From Terriglobia bacterium (lineage in GTDB: Bacteria > Acidobacteriota > Terriglobia > Bryobacterales > Bryobacteraceae), in the NCBI GenBank assembly GCA_020073345.1, contig JAIQFI010000001.1, positions 279,111-343,110 of the forward strand: DNA of 64,000 nt. The letters run 5' to 3'. Below are positions 1 through 9,545 of this stretch, in pieces (position 1 is the first letter of the stretch; each line of letters opens with the position of its first letter). The translations under genes were made by a program, and so were the position numbers. The notes under the pieces were generated by a model, which saw only the letters and a program-made list of their open reading frames with translations, did not search any database and was not told the origin of the DNA.

Positions 1-258
1 TTTGGGGCCTGACGCCGCCGGAGCAGCCGGGCCCTTCCCTTGTCCGCCCTTGGCTGGCCCTCCGCCTTTTGCGGCGCCACCTCTGCCCGGAGCCGGAGCA
101 GGCGGAACCTTGCAAGTCTTGATCAGGTCCTGATATTTGGCGTCCTGAGGAGCCTGCACTCCCGGCCCCGTCCGCGGCGCGGCGGGAGGCTGTTGGCACA
201 ACGCAGCCGTCAAACCGAGCGCACCCATCAGAATCGTAGACATTGCTGTGAATTTCAT
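1..258 (-). CDS. Secreted Gly/Lys-rich protein, C-terminus outside window
   Basis: The ATG at 256-258 is preceded on the minus strand by a perfect AGGAGG (264-269) with a 5-nt spacer, and the frame stays open to the window edge (86 codons). The N-terminus, MKFTAMSTILMGALGLTAALC, is a signal peptide and may be a lipoprotein type ending at Cys. A short segment around 'DAKYQDLIKTCKVP' follows, then a low-complexity Ala/Gly/Lys/Pro stretch (AKGGGPAKGGQGKGP). No family is recognisable. It is transcribed divergently from the VOC gene at 351. The same Gly/Lys-rich style occurs in several other exported proteins here. Coding status is well supported by the RBS and signal peptide; function is unknown. 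Confidence 0.7.
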   Translation of the reverse strand, partial: MKFTAMSTILMGALGLTAALCQQPPAAPRTGPGVQAPQDAKYQDLIKTCKVPPAPAPGRGGAAKGGGPAKGGQGKGPAAPAASGPK

Positions 259-350
259 TAGAGCCTCCTGGATCATAATAAGGTCGCGCGTTCCAGAATA
301 TCAATACTGGCAGGGCGGTGGCACCATGGGAGTGATATGCTTGCGGGAGT

Positions 351-1166
351 ATGAAAACTCGCCTCTTGCCAGTTTTGGGCCTATGCTTGGGATTCGGCGC
401 GCTGCTGATGCTCGCTCAGCTCCCCGCTCCTAACGCTGCGGGCGTCTCGGCCGGGCACGACATCATGATCGTCAAGGATTTGGAGGGCGCCAATAGGTTC
501 TGGACTGCGCTCGGGGCTGAACCTGCGCAGCTGGGCACCCTCAAGCTGATCAAGCTCCCCGGCGTCCTCTATTTGATGCGCGCCTACGATACCAAGGGCG
601 GCACCGAGAACAAGGGCGGCACGGAGGGTTCATCGGTCGAGTATCTCGGATATAAGGTCAAAAACCTCAAGGAAACTCTCGCCAAAATGGACGCTGCGGG
701 CTTCAAGCCAATGCCCGGTGCAACCTCGAAGCGGGCGCTCCTCCTGACGCCGGACGCGATAAAGGTTCGCCTCTCCGAGGACCCCAAGCTCACCACGCCG
801 GTCGCCTCCGACATGATCCAGATGGACGTCCCGAACGTCAAGGAAGCCCAGGCCTGGTACGAGAAGTGGTTCGGCGCCAAGCTGGTGAAGGACGGCAATG
901 AGACTCTCGCCGATATCCCCGGCCATCGCATCTTGTTTGCCGAAGCGAAAACGCCCGTCGCCGGCACACGCGGTCGCGCCTTTGACCGCATCGGACTCGA
1001 AGTCAAGAACCTCGAGGATCAATGCAAAAGGCTGGAAGGCGCGGGAATCAAGCTGGACGGTAAGGGTTACAACAAGGCTAAGAACATGGACCTGGCGGTG
1101 TGCCTGATCACCGATCCCTGGGGAACCTATATCGAGATGAGTGAAGGGCTCGCAGCAGTAAAATAA
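351..1166 (+). CDS. Exported two-domain VOC (glyoxalase/dioxygenase-fold) protein
   Basis: The 271-residue protein starts with a signal peptide (MKTRLLPVLGLCLGFGALLMLA). Two vicinal-oxygen-chelate modules follow, roughly residues 35-145 ('GHDIMIVKDLEGANRFWTALGA') and 150-270 ('DMIQMDVPNVKEAQAWYEKWFGAKLV', ending 'LITDPWGTYIEMSEGL'). VOC proteins use such paired beta-alpha-beta modules to bind a metal for lyase, isomerase or dioxygenase chemistry; a Glu near the C-terminus (YIEM) fits a metal ligand. The substrate cannot be read from the sequence. It lies 15 nt upstream of a PQQ dehydrogenase gene and is probably co-transcribed with it. The GGAG before the ATG is unusually close, so the exact start is slightly uncertain. 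Confidence 0.8.
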   Translation: MKTRLLPVLGLCLGFGALLMLAQLPAPNAAGVSAGHDIMIVKDLEGANRFWTALGAEPAQLGTLKLIKLPGVLYLMRAYDTKGGTENKGGTEGSSVEYLGYKVKNLKETLAKMDAAGFKPMPGATSKRALLLTPDAIKVRLSEDPKLTTPVASDMIQMDVPNVKEAQAWYEKWFGAKLVKDGNETLADIPGHRILFAEAKTPVAGTRGRAFDRIGLEVKNLEDQCKRLEGAGIKLDGKGYNKAKNMDLAVCLITDPWGTYIEMSEGLAAVK

Positions 1167-1181
1167 TCCGAGGATCTAAAT

Positions 1182-3077
1182 ATGAAACGCACTCTGCACG
1201 TTGCGGCTCTGCTCGCCGCCGCCGGCGCGGCCTATTTGGCCTGGACCGGATCGACTTTCGCGCAGGCTCCTCCCGCGAATCCGCAAGCGAAGGGCAAGCA
1301 GCAAGGCAAGCAAACCGGATCGGCCGGAACCGAATCCGGATGGGCCGCGTTCCAGACCCGCTGCATGGGCTGCCACGGCAACGCCGCTGTCCCCGCGGCG
1401 CAATCGCCCGAGCAGATCCGCCAGATGTCGCCGGAGCGCATCTACACGTCGCTGACCACCGGCAGCATGAAGACGCAAGGCGATGCGTTGAGCGAAGATC
1501 AGCGCCGCATGCTTGCGACGTTCATGTCGGCCCGCCCGCTCGGGAGCCTTGCTGAAGGCGCTGCGGCGAGCATGCCCAACCGTTGCGCGTCGAACCCGGC
1601 CATGACCGATCCGGCGTCTGGACCGGCATGGAACGGATGGGGCGTGGATAGTGGCAACACTCGCTTCCAGCCGGCTAAGAATGCGGGACTGACCGCGGCG
1701 CAGGTTCCCAATCTCAAGCTCAAGTGGGCCTTTGGCGTTCCGACCGGCATGTCGCAATACAACCAGCCGACCATCGTTTCGGGACGCGTGTTTCTAGGCA
1801 CCGATACGGGCTACGTCTATTCGCTGGACGCTAAGACCGGCTGTGTCTACTGGTCGTTCCAGACCAAGGCGGCAGTTCGGGGCGCGCTCAGTGTCGGTCC
1901 GGTGAAGGGCAAAGGTTCCACCAAGTACGGCGTGTTCTTCGGCGATTTCCGTACCTATGTCTACGGCCTGGATGCGCAAACCGGCCAGCAGATCTGGTCG
2001 ACCAGGGCGGACGACCATTTCATCGCGCGCATCACGGCGGCTCCCATCTTCCATGACGGGAAGGTGTATGTGCCGGTGTCGTCGTCGGAAGAGTTTCAGG
2101 CGGGGAATCTGGATTATCCCTGCTGCACGTCGCGCGGCAGCGTGGTCGCGTTCGACGCCAGCAATGGCGAGCGGCTCTGGAAAACATACGTCATGGATGA
2201 GCCCAAGCCGGTACGAAAGAATTCCAAGGGAGTGCAGCTCTATGCGCCCGCGGGCGGGTCGGTGTGGAACTCCCCGACCATCGACACCAAGCTCAACGCC
2301 ATCTATTTCGGCACGGGCGATGCTGAAACCGAACCTGCGGCCAAGACGAGCGATGCCGTCATGGCGCTGGATCTGAAAACCGGCAAGGAACTGTGGCACT
2401 ACCAGATTCAGGAAAACGACGCATTCCTGGGCGGCTGCGGCGGCGGCGCCAACAAGTCCGATAACTGCCCGGTAAATCCTGGACCGGATCTGGATATCGG
2501 CAACTCGCCGATCCTGAAGACGCTGCCGGATGGCAAGAGAATCCTGCTCACGGCGGGCAAGGACGGCCGGGTGTTCGCGCTGGATCCGGATAAGAAGGGC
2601 GCGCTCCTGTGGATGACCAATGCGGCGCCTCCACCGCCCCCCGGAGCCACTGGATTTGCTCGTTTAGGCGGGATCGTGTGGGGCGGCGCGGCCGATGATC
2701 GCAACGTTTATTACGGACTCAACTCCGGCGGCATGTCGGCTCTGAGGCTCACCACCGGTGAAAAGGTCTGGTACACGCCCTTGGCGAAGGACACCCCGCG
2801 TGTGAATAACGCCGCCGCCGTCAGCGCGATTCCCGGAGTCGCGTTCGTGGCGGGATCGGACGGCGTTCTGCACGCGCTTTCCGCGGCCGACGGAAAAATC
2901 ATCTGGGAATACAATACTGCCCGCGATTTCGATACAGTCAATAAGGTTCCCGCCCACGGCGGGGCTATTAATTCGATTGGTCCTACAATCGTCAACGGGA
3001 TGTTATTCATAGGCTCTGGGTACGCAGTCAGCGGAGGCAATTTCGGTAACGCACTCTTAGCGTTCTCGCTCGAGTAA
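1182..3077 (+). CDS. Cytochrome c/PQQ beta-propeller dehydrogenase (polyvinyl-alcohol dehydrogenase-like)
   Basis: This 631-residue exported protein has a signal peptide (1-28), a Gly/Lys/Gln-rich linker (35-50), a class I cytochrome c domain with the haem motif C61-M-G-C64-H65, and from about residue 145 an eight-bladed PQQ-type propeller with repeated 'GxVYSLDAKTG', 'VYGLDAQTGQQIW' and 'VVAFDASNGERLW' blades. A vicinal Cys pair (YPCCTSRG) resembles the adjacent-Cys feature of PQQ alcohol dehydrogenases. The cytochrome-plus-propeller order is that of PVA dehydrogenase-like quinohaemoproteins, which oxidise alcohols in the periplasm and pass electrons to the haem. The actual substrate is unknown. 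A paralogue lies at 3822-5639, with a lectin-like gene between them. Confidence 0.87.
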   Translation: MKRTLHVAALLAAAGAAYLAWTGSTFAQAPPANPQAKGKQQGKQTGSAGTESGWAAFQTRCMGCHGNAAVPAAQSPEQIRQMSPERIYTSLTTGSMKTQGDALSEDQRRMLATFMSARPLGSLAEGAAASMPNRCASNPAMTDPASGPAWNGWGVDSGNTRFQPAKNAGLTAAQVPNLKLKWAFGVPTGMSQYNQPTIVSGRVFLGTDTGYVYSLDAKTGCVYWSFQTKAAVRGALSVGPVKGKGSTKYGVFFGDFRTYVYGLDAQTGQQIWSTRADDHFIARITAAPIFHDGKVYVPVSSSEEFQAGNLDYPCCTSRGSVVAFDASNGERLWKTYVMDEPKPVRKNSKGVQLYAPAGGSVWNSPTIDTKLNAIYFGTGDAETEPAAKTSDAVMALDLKTGKELWHYQIQENDAFLGGCGGGANKSDNCPVNPGPDLDIGNSPILKTLPDGKRILLTAGKDGRVFALDPDKKGALLWMTNAAPPPPPGATGFARLGGIVWGGAADDRNVYYGLNSGGMSALRLTTGEKVWYTPLAKDTPRVNNAAAVSAIPGVAFVAGSDGVLHALSAADGKIIWEYNTARDFDTVNKVPAHGGAINSIGPTIVNGMLFIGSGYAVSGGNFGNALLAFSLE

Positions 3078-3120
3078 TGCCATCATTTACACCATATACA
3101 CAACCCAAAAGGAGAACACT

Positions 3121-3822
3121 ATGAAAAACACTCGATACATCCTGGGCGCGGCCATCTTGCTAATGAGCGCGTGCATGGCATTTGGCCAGGCCAAAGATGG
3201 CAAAGGCAAAGGAGACGGCAAAGGCAAAGGGGGACCTCCTCCGCCGATGAGTTTCTTCGTCACCAGCGTGGGCAAAGGAAACGGCGCCGATCTGGGCGGC
3301 CTGGCGGGCGCAGACGCGCATTGCCAGATGCTCGCTGCGGCCGCAGGGCGCGGAAGCAGCACTTGGCACGCCTATCTCAGCACTCAGGGAGCGGGCGCGG
3401 TGAATGCGCGCGATCGCATCGGGGCGGGTCCGTGGGCCAACGCTAAAGGCCAAGTGATCGCGGCCAATGTCGCCGAGCTGCACGGAGATACGCTCGAAAT
3501 CGCTCGCATGGGCAACCGTATTACCAAAACCTCGGCTATTAACGAAAAAGGTGAGGTTATGAACGGCGTCGGCGATACGCCGAACGAGCACGATATCCTC
3601 ACCGGATCGCAGCCGGACGGACGCGCGTACACCGATGCCGCGGACCACACGTGCAACAACTGGACCAGCAGCGGCATGGGGACAGCGCAGCTCGGCCACT
3701 TCGATCGCATGGGCGGCGGGAACGCGTCTTGGAACTCGGTTCATCCCAGCCAGGGATGCAGCCAGCCGAACCTGGTAGCAACCGGCGGCGCCGGCAAGCT
3801 GTACTGTTTCGCGATCAACTAA
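3121..3822 (+). CDS. Exported lectin-like protein (collagen NC10/endostatin-like fold suspected)
   Basis: The start is fixed by AGGAG at 3110-3114. The protein has a signal peptide (about 1-22), a charged low-complexity stretch (KDGKGKGDGKGKGGPPPP), then a Cys-containing globular domain. Family-like signatures are 'GGLAGADAHCQMLA', 'TWHAYLSTQG', 'ARDRIGAGPWANAKG', 'TCNNWTSSG' and the closing 'LYCFAIN'. This pattern is usually annotated as a bacterial lectin or endostatin-like secreted domain; ligand binding is inferred only. Its stop codon overlaps the start of the next PQQ dehydrogenase by 1 nt (TAATG), so it is very probably co-translated with that enzyme and may help it bind or present a substrate. 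Confidence 0.8.
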   Translation: MKNTRYILGAAILLMSACMAFGQAKDGKGKGDGKGKGGPPPPMSFFVTSVGKGNGADLGGLAGADAHCQMLAAAAGRGSSTWHAYLSTQGAGAVNARDRIGAGPWANAKGQVIAANVAELHGDTLEIARMGNRITKTSAINEKGEVMNGVGDTPNEHDILTGSQPDGRAYTDAADHTCNNWTSSGMGTAQLGHFDRMGGGNASWNSVHPSQGCSQPNLVATGGAGKLYCFAIN

Positions 3823-5639
3823 TGCGCAGTCCGCTGGGGCTTGGCGCGATTATTGCCGCTGGATTGCTTTCGGCGCAAGATGGATCGTCGTTGTACGATC
3901 GCACCTGTGCGTCGTGTCACAACGGCGGCAACGATCGCGCGCCCAGCCGCGACGCCCTCCGGTCCATGTCCGCCGACCGTGTTCTGGCGGCGATGGAAAC
4001 CGGACCGATGATTAGCATGGCGGTCCGTCTCACCACGGCGGATCGCCGCGCTATCGCGGAATTTGTCAGCGGCAAACCGATTGGGCAGCCGCTGGTCACT
4101 ACGCCTTCGGCGAAAGCAATGTGCCCTGCTTCTGAGGCGAGCTTCACGCTCGCCGGTTCCATGTGGACCGGTTGGGGGGTGAACACGAGTAACACCCGGT
4201 TCCAGAGCACCGCTGGGATTGGCGCCGCGGAAGTGCCGCGCCTCAAAGTGAAATGGGCCTTCGCGTTTCCTGGCGATATCCAAGCGTATTCGCAACCGAC
4301 CATCGCTGGAGGACGCGTGTTCGTCGGCAGCGCCGGCGGTAAAGTCTATTCGCTCGAGGCGAAAACCGGTTGCGTCCATTGGTTCTTCGAGGCGGATTCG
4401 GGAGTGCGCAGCGCGGTCACCCTGGCTCGTGTGGGATCAGGTAACGTTGCCTTCTTCGGCGACGGAAAAGCCAACGTGTACGGCGTGGACGCGACTACGG
4501 GCAAGCAACTCTGGAAGACCAAGGCCGACGCGTTTCCCGTCGCGGGAATCACCAGCTCGCCGGTCTTCTACAACGGACGGATTTACATCGGCGTAAAGAG
4601 CGGCGAGGAGGCTTCCGGCGCGGATCCTCACTACGAGTGCTGCCGTTTTCGCGGAAGCGTAGTCGCGCTGGATGCCGCCACTGGGAAGCAGGTTTGGAAG
4701 ACCTACCTGGTCGACGAGCCCAAGCGCACCACTAAGAACAAAGCTGGTGCGCAGCTCTGGGCGCCCTCCGGCGTTTCGGTGTGGAGCACCCCAGCCATCG
4801 ATGGACAAAGGAATGCCGTCTACGTCACCACCGGCAACAACTACACTGACCCGGCGACGCGGATGAGCGACGCGTTCGTGGCTCTGGACCTGAACTCGGG
4901 CAAGATTCTTTGGTCGCGGCAGATGACGCCGAAGGACGCGTACACAGCCGCGTGCCGCCTGCCCGATAAAACCAACTGCGCCGAATCGAACGGTCCCGAT
5001 TTCGACTTCGGGTCATCGCCGATTTTAGTCGCGCTACCCAGTGGAAAACGCGCGCTGATCGCCGGACAGAAATCGGGCGTAGTTTACGCAGTCGATCCCG
5101 ATAATCAGGGCGAGGTTTTGTGGCAAACACGAGTTGGCAAGGGCGGTACGATGGGCGGCGTTCAGTGGGGCTCGGCGGCGGACCAGAACAATGTGTACGT
5201 CGCCGTGTCCGACATCGGACGCATCATGTTGACCTACAGCACGTCGACCGATGCCGATCCCAAACAGGGCGGCGGCATGTTCGCCTTGCGCTTGAACAAT
5301 GGCGAAAACGTTTGGTATACGGCGCCAAAGCCGTGTGGGCAGCAGCCTCGATGCAGTCCCGCGCAATCCGCCGCGGTGACCGCGATCCCCGGCGTGGCCT
5401 TTTCCGGATCGGTGGATGGCCACCTGCGGGCATATTCGTCGGCCGATGGCAAAATCGTCTGGGATTATGACACCGCACAAGCCTATGAGACGGTAAATGG
5501 CGTACCGGGACACGGCGGTTCACTGGATGGTCCCGGCCCAGCTATCGCCGACGGCATGCTGTTCGTGAATTCGGGATATCCCACCGCCGGCGGCATGTCC
5601 GGCAACGTGCTGCTGGCGTTTTCGGTGGACGGCAATTAA
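3822..5639 (+). CDS. Second cytochrome c/PQQ beta-propeller dehydrogenase
   Basis: I chose the ATG at 3822, which overlaps the preceding stop (TAATG) and exposes a signal peptide (MRSPLGLGAIIAAGLLSA); the in-frame codons further upstream belong to the lectin-like gene's alternative frame. The 605-residue protein has a compact cytochrome c domain (C29-A-S-C32-H33) and PQQ propeller blades from about residue 110 to the end ('GKVYSLEAKTG', 'VVALDAATGKQVW', 'VYAVDPDNQGEVLW'). It keeps a vicinal Cys pair (YECCRFRG) at the same place as its paralogue at 1182. It lacks the Lys/Gln-rich linker, so its cytochrome sits closer to the signal peptide. The role is presumably periplasmic alcohol or polyol oxidation; the substrate is unknown. 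Confidence 0.87.
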   Translation: MRSPLGLGAIIAAGLLSAQDGSSLYDRTCASCHNGGNDRAPSRDALRSMSADRVLAAMETGPMISMAVRLTTADRRAIAEFVSGKPIGQPLVTTPSAKAMCPASEASFTLAGSMWTGWGVNTSNTRFQSTAGIGAAEVPRLKVKWAFAFPGDIQAYSQPTIAGGRVFVGSAGGKVYSLEAKTGCVHWFFEADSGVRSAVTLARVGSGNVAFFGDGKANVYGVDATTGKQLWKTKADAFPVAGITSSPVFYNGRIYIGVKSGEEASGADPHYECCRFRGSVVALDAATGKQVWKTYLVDEPKRTTKNKAGAQLWAPSGVSVWSTPAIDGQRNAVYVTTGNNYTDPATRMSDAFVALDLNSGKILWSRQMTPKDAYTAACRLPDKTNCAESNGPDFDFGSSPILVALPSGKRALIAGQKSGVVYAVDPDNQGEVLWQTRVGKGGTMGGVQWGSAADQNNVYVAVSDIGRIMLTYSTSTDADPKQGGGMFALRLNNGENVWYTAPKPCGQQPRCSPAQSAAVTAIPGVAFSGSVDGHLRAYSSADGKIVWDYDTAQAYETVNGVPGHGGSLDGPGPAIADGMLFVNSGYPTAGGMSGNVLLAFSVDGN

Positions 5640-5705
5640 TTCCTTTGCGATCCAGCCATTTACGGGTTCCTGAGTGGTCACGCTACTTGTGTGGACCCCG
5701 GAAAA

Positions 5706-5721
5706 GGAGTAAACTTACTCC
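5706..5721. promoter_or_regulatory. Perfect palindrome upstream of TonB receptor gene
   Basis: GGAGTAA-AC-TTACTCC is a perfect 7+7 inverted repeat with a 2-nt centre, 49 nt before the receptor start codon. The tiny loop suits a dimeric regulator's operator better than an RNA hairpin, and no T-tract follows. Operator function is an inference. Confidence 0.4.
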
Positions 5722-5769
5722 AACGTTGTTGTGTTCGCTTGGGGTATTGAATTGAGGGAGGTCTTTATA

Positions 5770-8700
5770 ATGAAGTTTTTCTCGCTTGTACTTTGTCTTC
5801 TATTGTCCACGTCCGCGATTTTCGCGCAGGGCGCTTTGGGCACGATCACCGGAACAGTGTCCGATCCTAGCGGCGCGGTGGTGGGTAACGCTTCGATCGA
5901 GGTCAAGAATCAGGCCACTGGCCAAGTCTTCAGAACAGTGTCCACACCCACAGGCAACTACTCGGTGGCCCAGCTGCCGGTTGGATCCTACGAACTGACG
6001 GCCACAGTAACGGGATTCAAGACCTACAAGCGGCCGGGCCTGGATCTGGCGGCGGCGCAAATCATGCGCATCGACATTCCGCTCGAGGTCGGCTCGCAGA
6101 CAGAAGCCGTTACCGTCACCGCCGAGGCTTCCCTTCTGAAGACCGAAACAGGCGACCTGACCCACAACGTCACCATGAGCACATTGACCGATCTCCCTCT
6201 TCTGGGAATCGGGGCCGCCAACTCCGGCACCAGCGGCGTGCGCAATCCCTACAACTCGCTGCAGATGCTTCCGGGCGTTAGTTCGTACAACAGCAGCGGA
6301 CTATTCACCCTCAACGGCCTGGGCGGCGGAGCGGGTTTTATTCCGGCTCTGACCGAGACCATGCGCGTGGAAGGTCAAGACGCGAGCTCTCGCCTGTTCG
6401 GGACCTACGACTATACGCAGATGGGCCAGCCTAGCGTGGATTCGATTCAGGAAATTGCATACCAGACCAGCAACTACGCCGCCGAATTTGGGCAAGCGGG
6501 CGTCGCGGTCATCAACATGACCATGAAGTCCGGCACCAACCAATATCACGGCAGCGGCTACGACTACTTCGTCAATGAGGACTTGAACGCCGGCAATCCT
6601 TTCAGCTCCACCAAAGACGGCGAGCGTGGAAAGTACCGGCCGCGTAACCGCCGCCAGGATTTCGGCGGAACCCTGGGCGGGCCGGTCTACATTCCCAAAA
6701 TCTATAACGGGCACGACAAGACTTTCTTCTTCTGGAACTATGAGCAGTTCCTTGAGACCCAGCAGTACGGCTTTACCGACACCGTACCCGTGCCCGCGTA
6801 TCTGAACGGCGATTTTTCCGCGATCTCACCGAATGGGACTTGCAGCCTTTGCGCCGCATACGGCATCCAGACCACCGCGTTGGGGGCCACGGACGCGCAG
6901 GGCAGGCAGTTGTTTGCGAATACCATCTACGACCCGCGCACCCGTAACACGACGGCCGCCGGCCTGGGGTACGCCGATCCGTTCGTGAACAACAAAGTTC
7001 CCCTGAACCTTATCGATGCCACCACGCAGAAGATCGAAGCGCTGCTTCCCCTGGCGCAAAACGCCAATCTCGTCGGCAATTACAGCGCGAGCGTGGCGGG
7101 CTCGCGATACTCCGCCATTCCGTCGATCAAGATCGATCACAATATCTCCTCCAAGGATAAGTTGTCCTTCTTTTGGTCCAGGATCAACACCGAGAGCCAG
7201 ATCTCCTCTCCCCTGGGAGGCGCGGACGGTCTGCCACTCAATATCGGCGCATACCGGGGCACCTTCATTCCCACCTACACCACCCGGCTGAACTACGATC
7301 GCACCATGACGCCGACGCTCCTGCTGCACCTGGGCGTGGGCTTCTATCACACCAGATTCGACGACCATGCGCCCAACCTCAATTTCGATCCGGCGTCGAT
7401 CGGACTGAGTGGCTTCCTGATCCACCGCCAGTTCCCCAGCATCACCGGGATGTCGAGCACCCTTTACGGAGGCATGCAGAATCTCGGAGAAGCCATCCAA
7501 ACGCTCAACTACGAGGAAAAGCCAACCTTTAACGCCAACGCGACTTGGATCAAAGGAAATCACACCTACAAACTTGGGGCCGAGATGTATCTCGAGCAGG
7601 CCTACAACGGAAGCTTTTCCACGGTTACGCTGGCGACCGGTCTCAACGCGACTTCACAGCCCTTCACCCCCACCGGCAATCTGAACGGTGCCACTCTGGG
7701 CTTCGGCTACGCCAGTTGGCTGCTGGGCGACTACGGAACAACCACGTTTGGAGCCCTTAGTTCCACCAACCAGACCCCCCAATTGAATTACCGCCAAGGG
7801 AGCCAGCAGTGGGGACTGTTCCTGCAAGACACCTGGAAAATTACCCGCAAGCTCACGCTGGATTACGGCATCCGGTGGGATTATGCCACGCCATATCACG
7901 AGCAGTACGGGCGGCAGGGACAATTCGATCCGACTACCCCGAACGCTAATGCCGGCGGGCACCCGGGCGCGACACTCTATGCCAGCACGTGCGGTTGCCA
8001 GTTCTACCAGGCCACCTATCCTTATGCGATCGGGCCTCGGATCGGCCTTGCCTATCAGATCAACCCCAAGACGGTGTTTCGCGCCGGATGGGGAATCAAT
8101 TACCAGTTCATTGCGGCCAGTGCGGGTGGTATTGTCAGCACCAGCGGAACCCCTGCTCTGGCTGGCATCAACGCGTTCGTAAACATCCAGGCGCCTGGCG
8201 CCATCGTATCGCCGGCCTGGCCCGTCACCGATCCAAACCGCTTTCCGCTTTTGGGTACTGTGAGTGGCGCCCCGACGATGCCGGACGCGAACCAAAACCG
8301 GCCGCCGAGAATCAACCAATGGAGCGTTGGCATCCAGCGGGAGATTTCGAGGGATCTCATCGTGGAAGCATCCTACGTGGCCAATCGCGCCGTCTGGCTG
8401 GGCGGCGGACCTCTGGGCTTCCTGAGTCAGATCTCTCCTCAACAATACGCGAAATATGGCTTGTACCCCTATCCTGGAACCGGCCCCGCGGGGACTAACA
8501 ACGATGCGGATCGCGCCCTTCTGCTCCAGCCGCTTACCAGTGCTTCCGTCGTAGCCAAAGTCGGCAGGATCCTGCCCTATACCGGCTTCGCAGGAACCTC
8601 GCTGCAGAGTGCCCTATATCCATTTCCGCAGTTCGGTGCGTTGGCGCCCACCGGATCCGCAACTGGCGACAGCAGGTACGACTCTTTACAAATTAAAGCC

Positions 8701-9477
8701 ACCAAGCGCTTCTCGCACGGCCTCCAGGCCAGCGGTGCATACACTTGGGCCAAGGGCTTCACCCGACCCAACCGGCAGGACTTCTTCAACCCCGACTCTA
8801 ATCCGTGGTCGCTGCAGCAGATTCCGCCACAGGCTCTAACCTTCAACTTCACCTATACGATCCAGAAGTTCGCGTTCCTGCCCAAATACGCGAACCTGGT
8901 CACCAAGGATTGGGAGATTGGTTTCTTCGCCATATACCAAAGCGGCCAGTTCCTCGTGCCGCCTAACAGCACAACCGCGAATCAACTGACGAGCCAGGAC
9001 GTGCGCACGGGTCAGCCCCTGTACCTGAAAGACATCAACAATATCCACGGTTACAATCCATATACGGATGTCGTGCTGAACCCCGCCGCTTGGGCGCAGT
9101 TGCCCTCTAACAGCGTCGGGCCAGCCACGAGTACGTTTTACAGCGATTTCCGCGGCCCGCGCCAGCCCAGGGAGAACGCGAACCTCGGCCGTCACTTCCG
9201 CATCAAGGAGCGAATGGACTTCTATATCAGGGGCGAGTTCGTCAACATCTTTAACCGGACCATCCTGCCGAATCCCAGTGCGGGACCGGTTGGATTCACG
9301 AATCCCCCTGGCCCGCAGATCAAGCCGACCTTTGGCGCGGGCGGCGGGACTATTCTGACCGGCGGGTTCGGTGTGATCAATGCTTTCAACGCACCCGGCA
9401 CGGCTCCGGCTCCCACTGCCCCGCTTACGCCTCTCACCGGCCGAACGGGTACGGTGATCGCCCGGTTCACGTTCTAG
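5770..9477 (+). CDS. TonB-dependent, Oar-like outer membrane receptor
   Basis: The ATG at 5770 follows a GGGAGGT RBS and exposes a signal peptide (MKFFSLVLCLLLSTSAIFAQ). Residues about 25-115 form a carboxypeptidase-regulatory-like beta-sandwich ('GTITGTVSDPSGAVVGNASI'). A plug-like region follows, with 'SLQMLPGVSSYNSSGLFTLNGLGGG' and 'VDSIQEIAYQTSNYAAEFGQAG', and then a large barrel with aromatic beta strands ending in the outer-membrane signature '...GTVIARFTF' (C-terminal Phe). At 1235 residues it matches the large Acidobacteria/Bacteroidetes-type receptors thought to import oligomeric nutrients. It lies directly behind two PQQ dehydrogenase genes, so uptake or sensing of their substrate or product is plausible. 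A strong terminator follows it. Confidence 0.92.
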   Translation: MKFFSLVLCLLLSTSAIFAQGALGTITGTVSDPSGAVVGNASIEVKNQATGQVFRTVSTPTGNYSVAQLPVGSYELTATVTGFKTYKRPGLDLAAAQIMRIDIPLEVGSQTEAVTVTAEASLLKTETGDLTHNVTMSTLTDLPLLGIGAANSGTSGVRNPYNSLQMLPGVSSYNSSGLFTLNGLGGGAGFIPALTETMRVEGQDASSRLFGTYDYTQMGQPSVDSIQEIAYQTSNYAAEFGQAGVAVINMTMKSGTNQYHGSGYDYFVNEDLNAGNPFSSTKDGERGKYRPRNRRQDFGGTLGGPVYIPKIYNGHDKTFFFWNYEQFLETQQYGFTDTVPVPAYLNGDFSAISPNGTCSLCAAYGIQTTALGATDAQGRQLFANTIYDPRTRNTTAAGLGYADPFVNNKVPLNLIDATTQKIEALLPLAQNANLVGNYSASVAGSRYSAIPSIKIDHNISSKDKLSFFWSRINTESQISSPLGGADGLPLNIGAYRGTFIPTYTTRLNYDRTMTPTLLLHLGVGFYHTRFDDHAPNLNFDPASIGLSGFLIHRQFPSITGMSSTLYGGMQNLGEAIQTLNYEEKPTFNANATWIKGNHTYKLGAEMYLEQAYNGSFSTVTLATGLNATSQPFTPTGNLNGATLGFGYASWLLGDYGTTTFGALSSTNQTPQLNYRQGSQQWGLFLQDTWKITRKLTLDYGIRWDYATPYHEQYGRQGQFDPTTPNANAGGHPGATLYASTCGCQFYQATYPYAIGPRIGLAYQINPKTVFRAGWGINYQFIAASAGGIVSTSGTPALAGINAFVNIQAPGAIVSPAWPVTDPNRFPLLGTVSGAPTMPDANQNRPPRINQWSVGIQREISRDLIVEASYVANRAVWLGGGPLGFLSQISPQQYAKYGLYPYPGTGPAGTNNDADRALLLQPLTSASVVAKVGRILPYTGFAGTSLQSALYPFPQFGALAPTGSATGDSRYDSLQIKATKRFSHGLQASGAYTWAKGFTRPNRQDFFNPDSNPWSLQQIPPQALTFNFTYTIQKFAFLPKYANLVTKDWEIGFFAIYQSGQFLVPPNSTTANQLTSQDVRTGQPLYLKDINNIHGYNPYTDVVLNPAAWAQLPSNSVGPATSTFYSDFRGPRQPRENANLGRHFRIKERMDFYIRGEFVNIFNRTILPNPSAGPVGFTNPPGPQIKPTFGAGGGTILTGGFGVINAFNAPGTAPAPTAPLTPLTGRTGTVIARFTF

Positions 9478-9499
9478 GTTAAGCTGAATCAAAGTGAAG

Positions 9500-9535
9500 C
9501 CCGCCGCCTTAACCGGCCGGCGGGTTTTGCTTTTT
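9500..9535 (+). terminator. Rho-independent terminator after TonB receptor
   Basis: CCCGCCG (9500-9506) pairs with CGGCGGG (9518-9524) and is followed at once by TTTTGCTTTTT. It lies 22 nt past the receptor stop codon and just before the next gene. Confidence 0.85.
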
Positions 9536-9545
9536 AGGAACTGCT

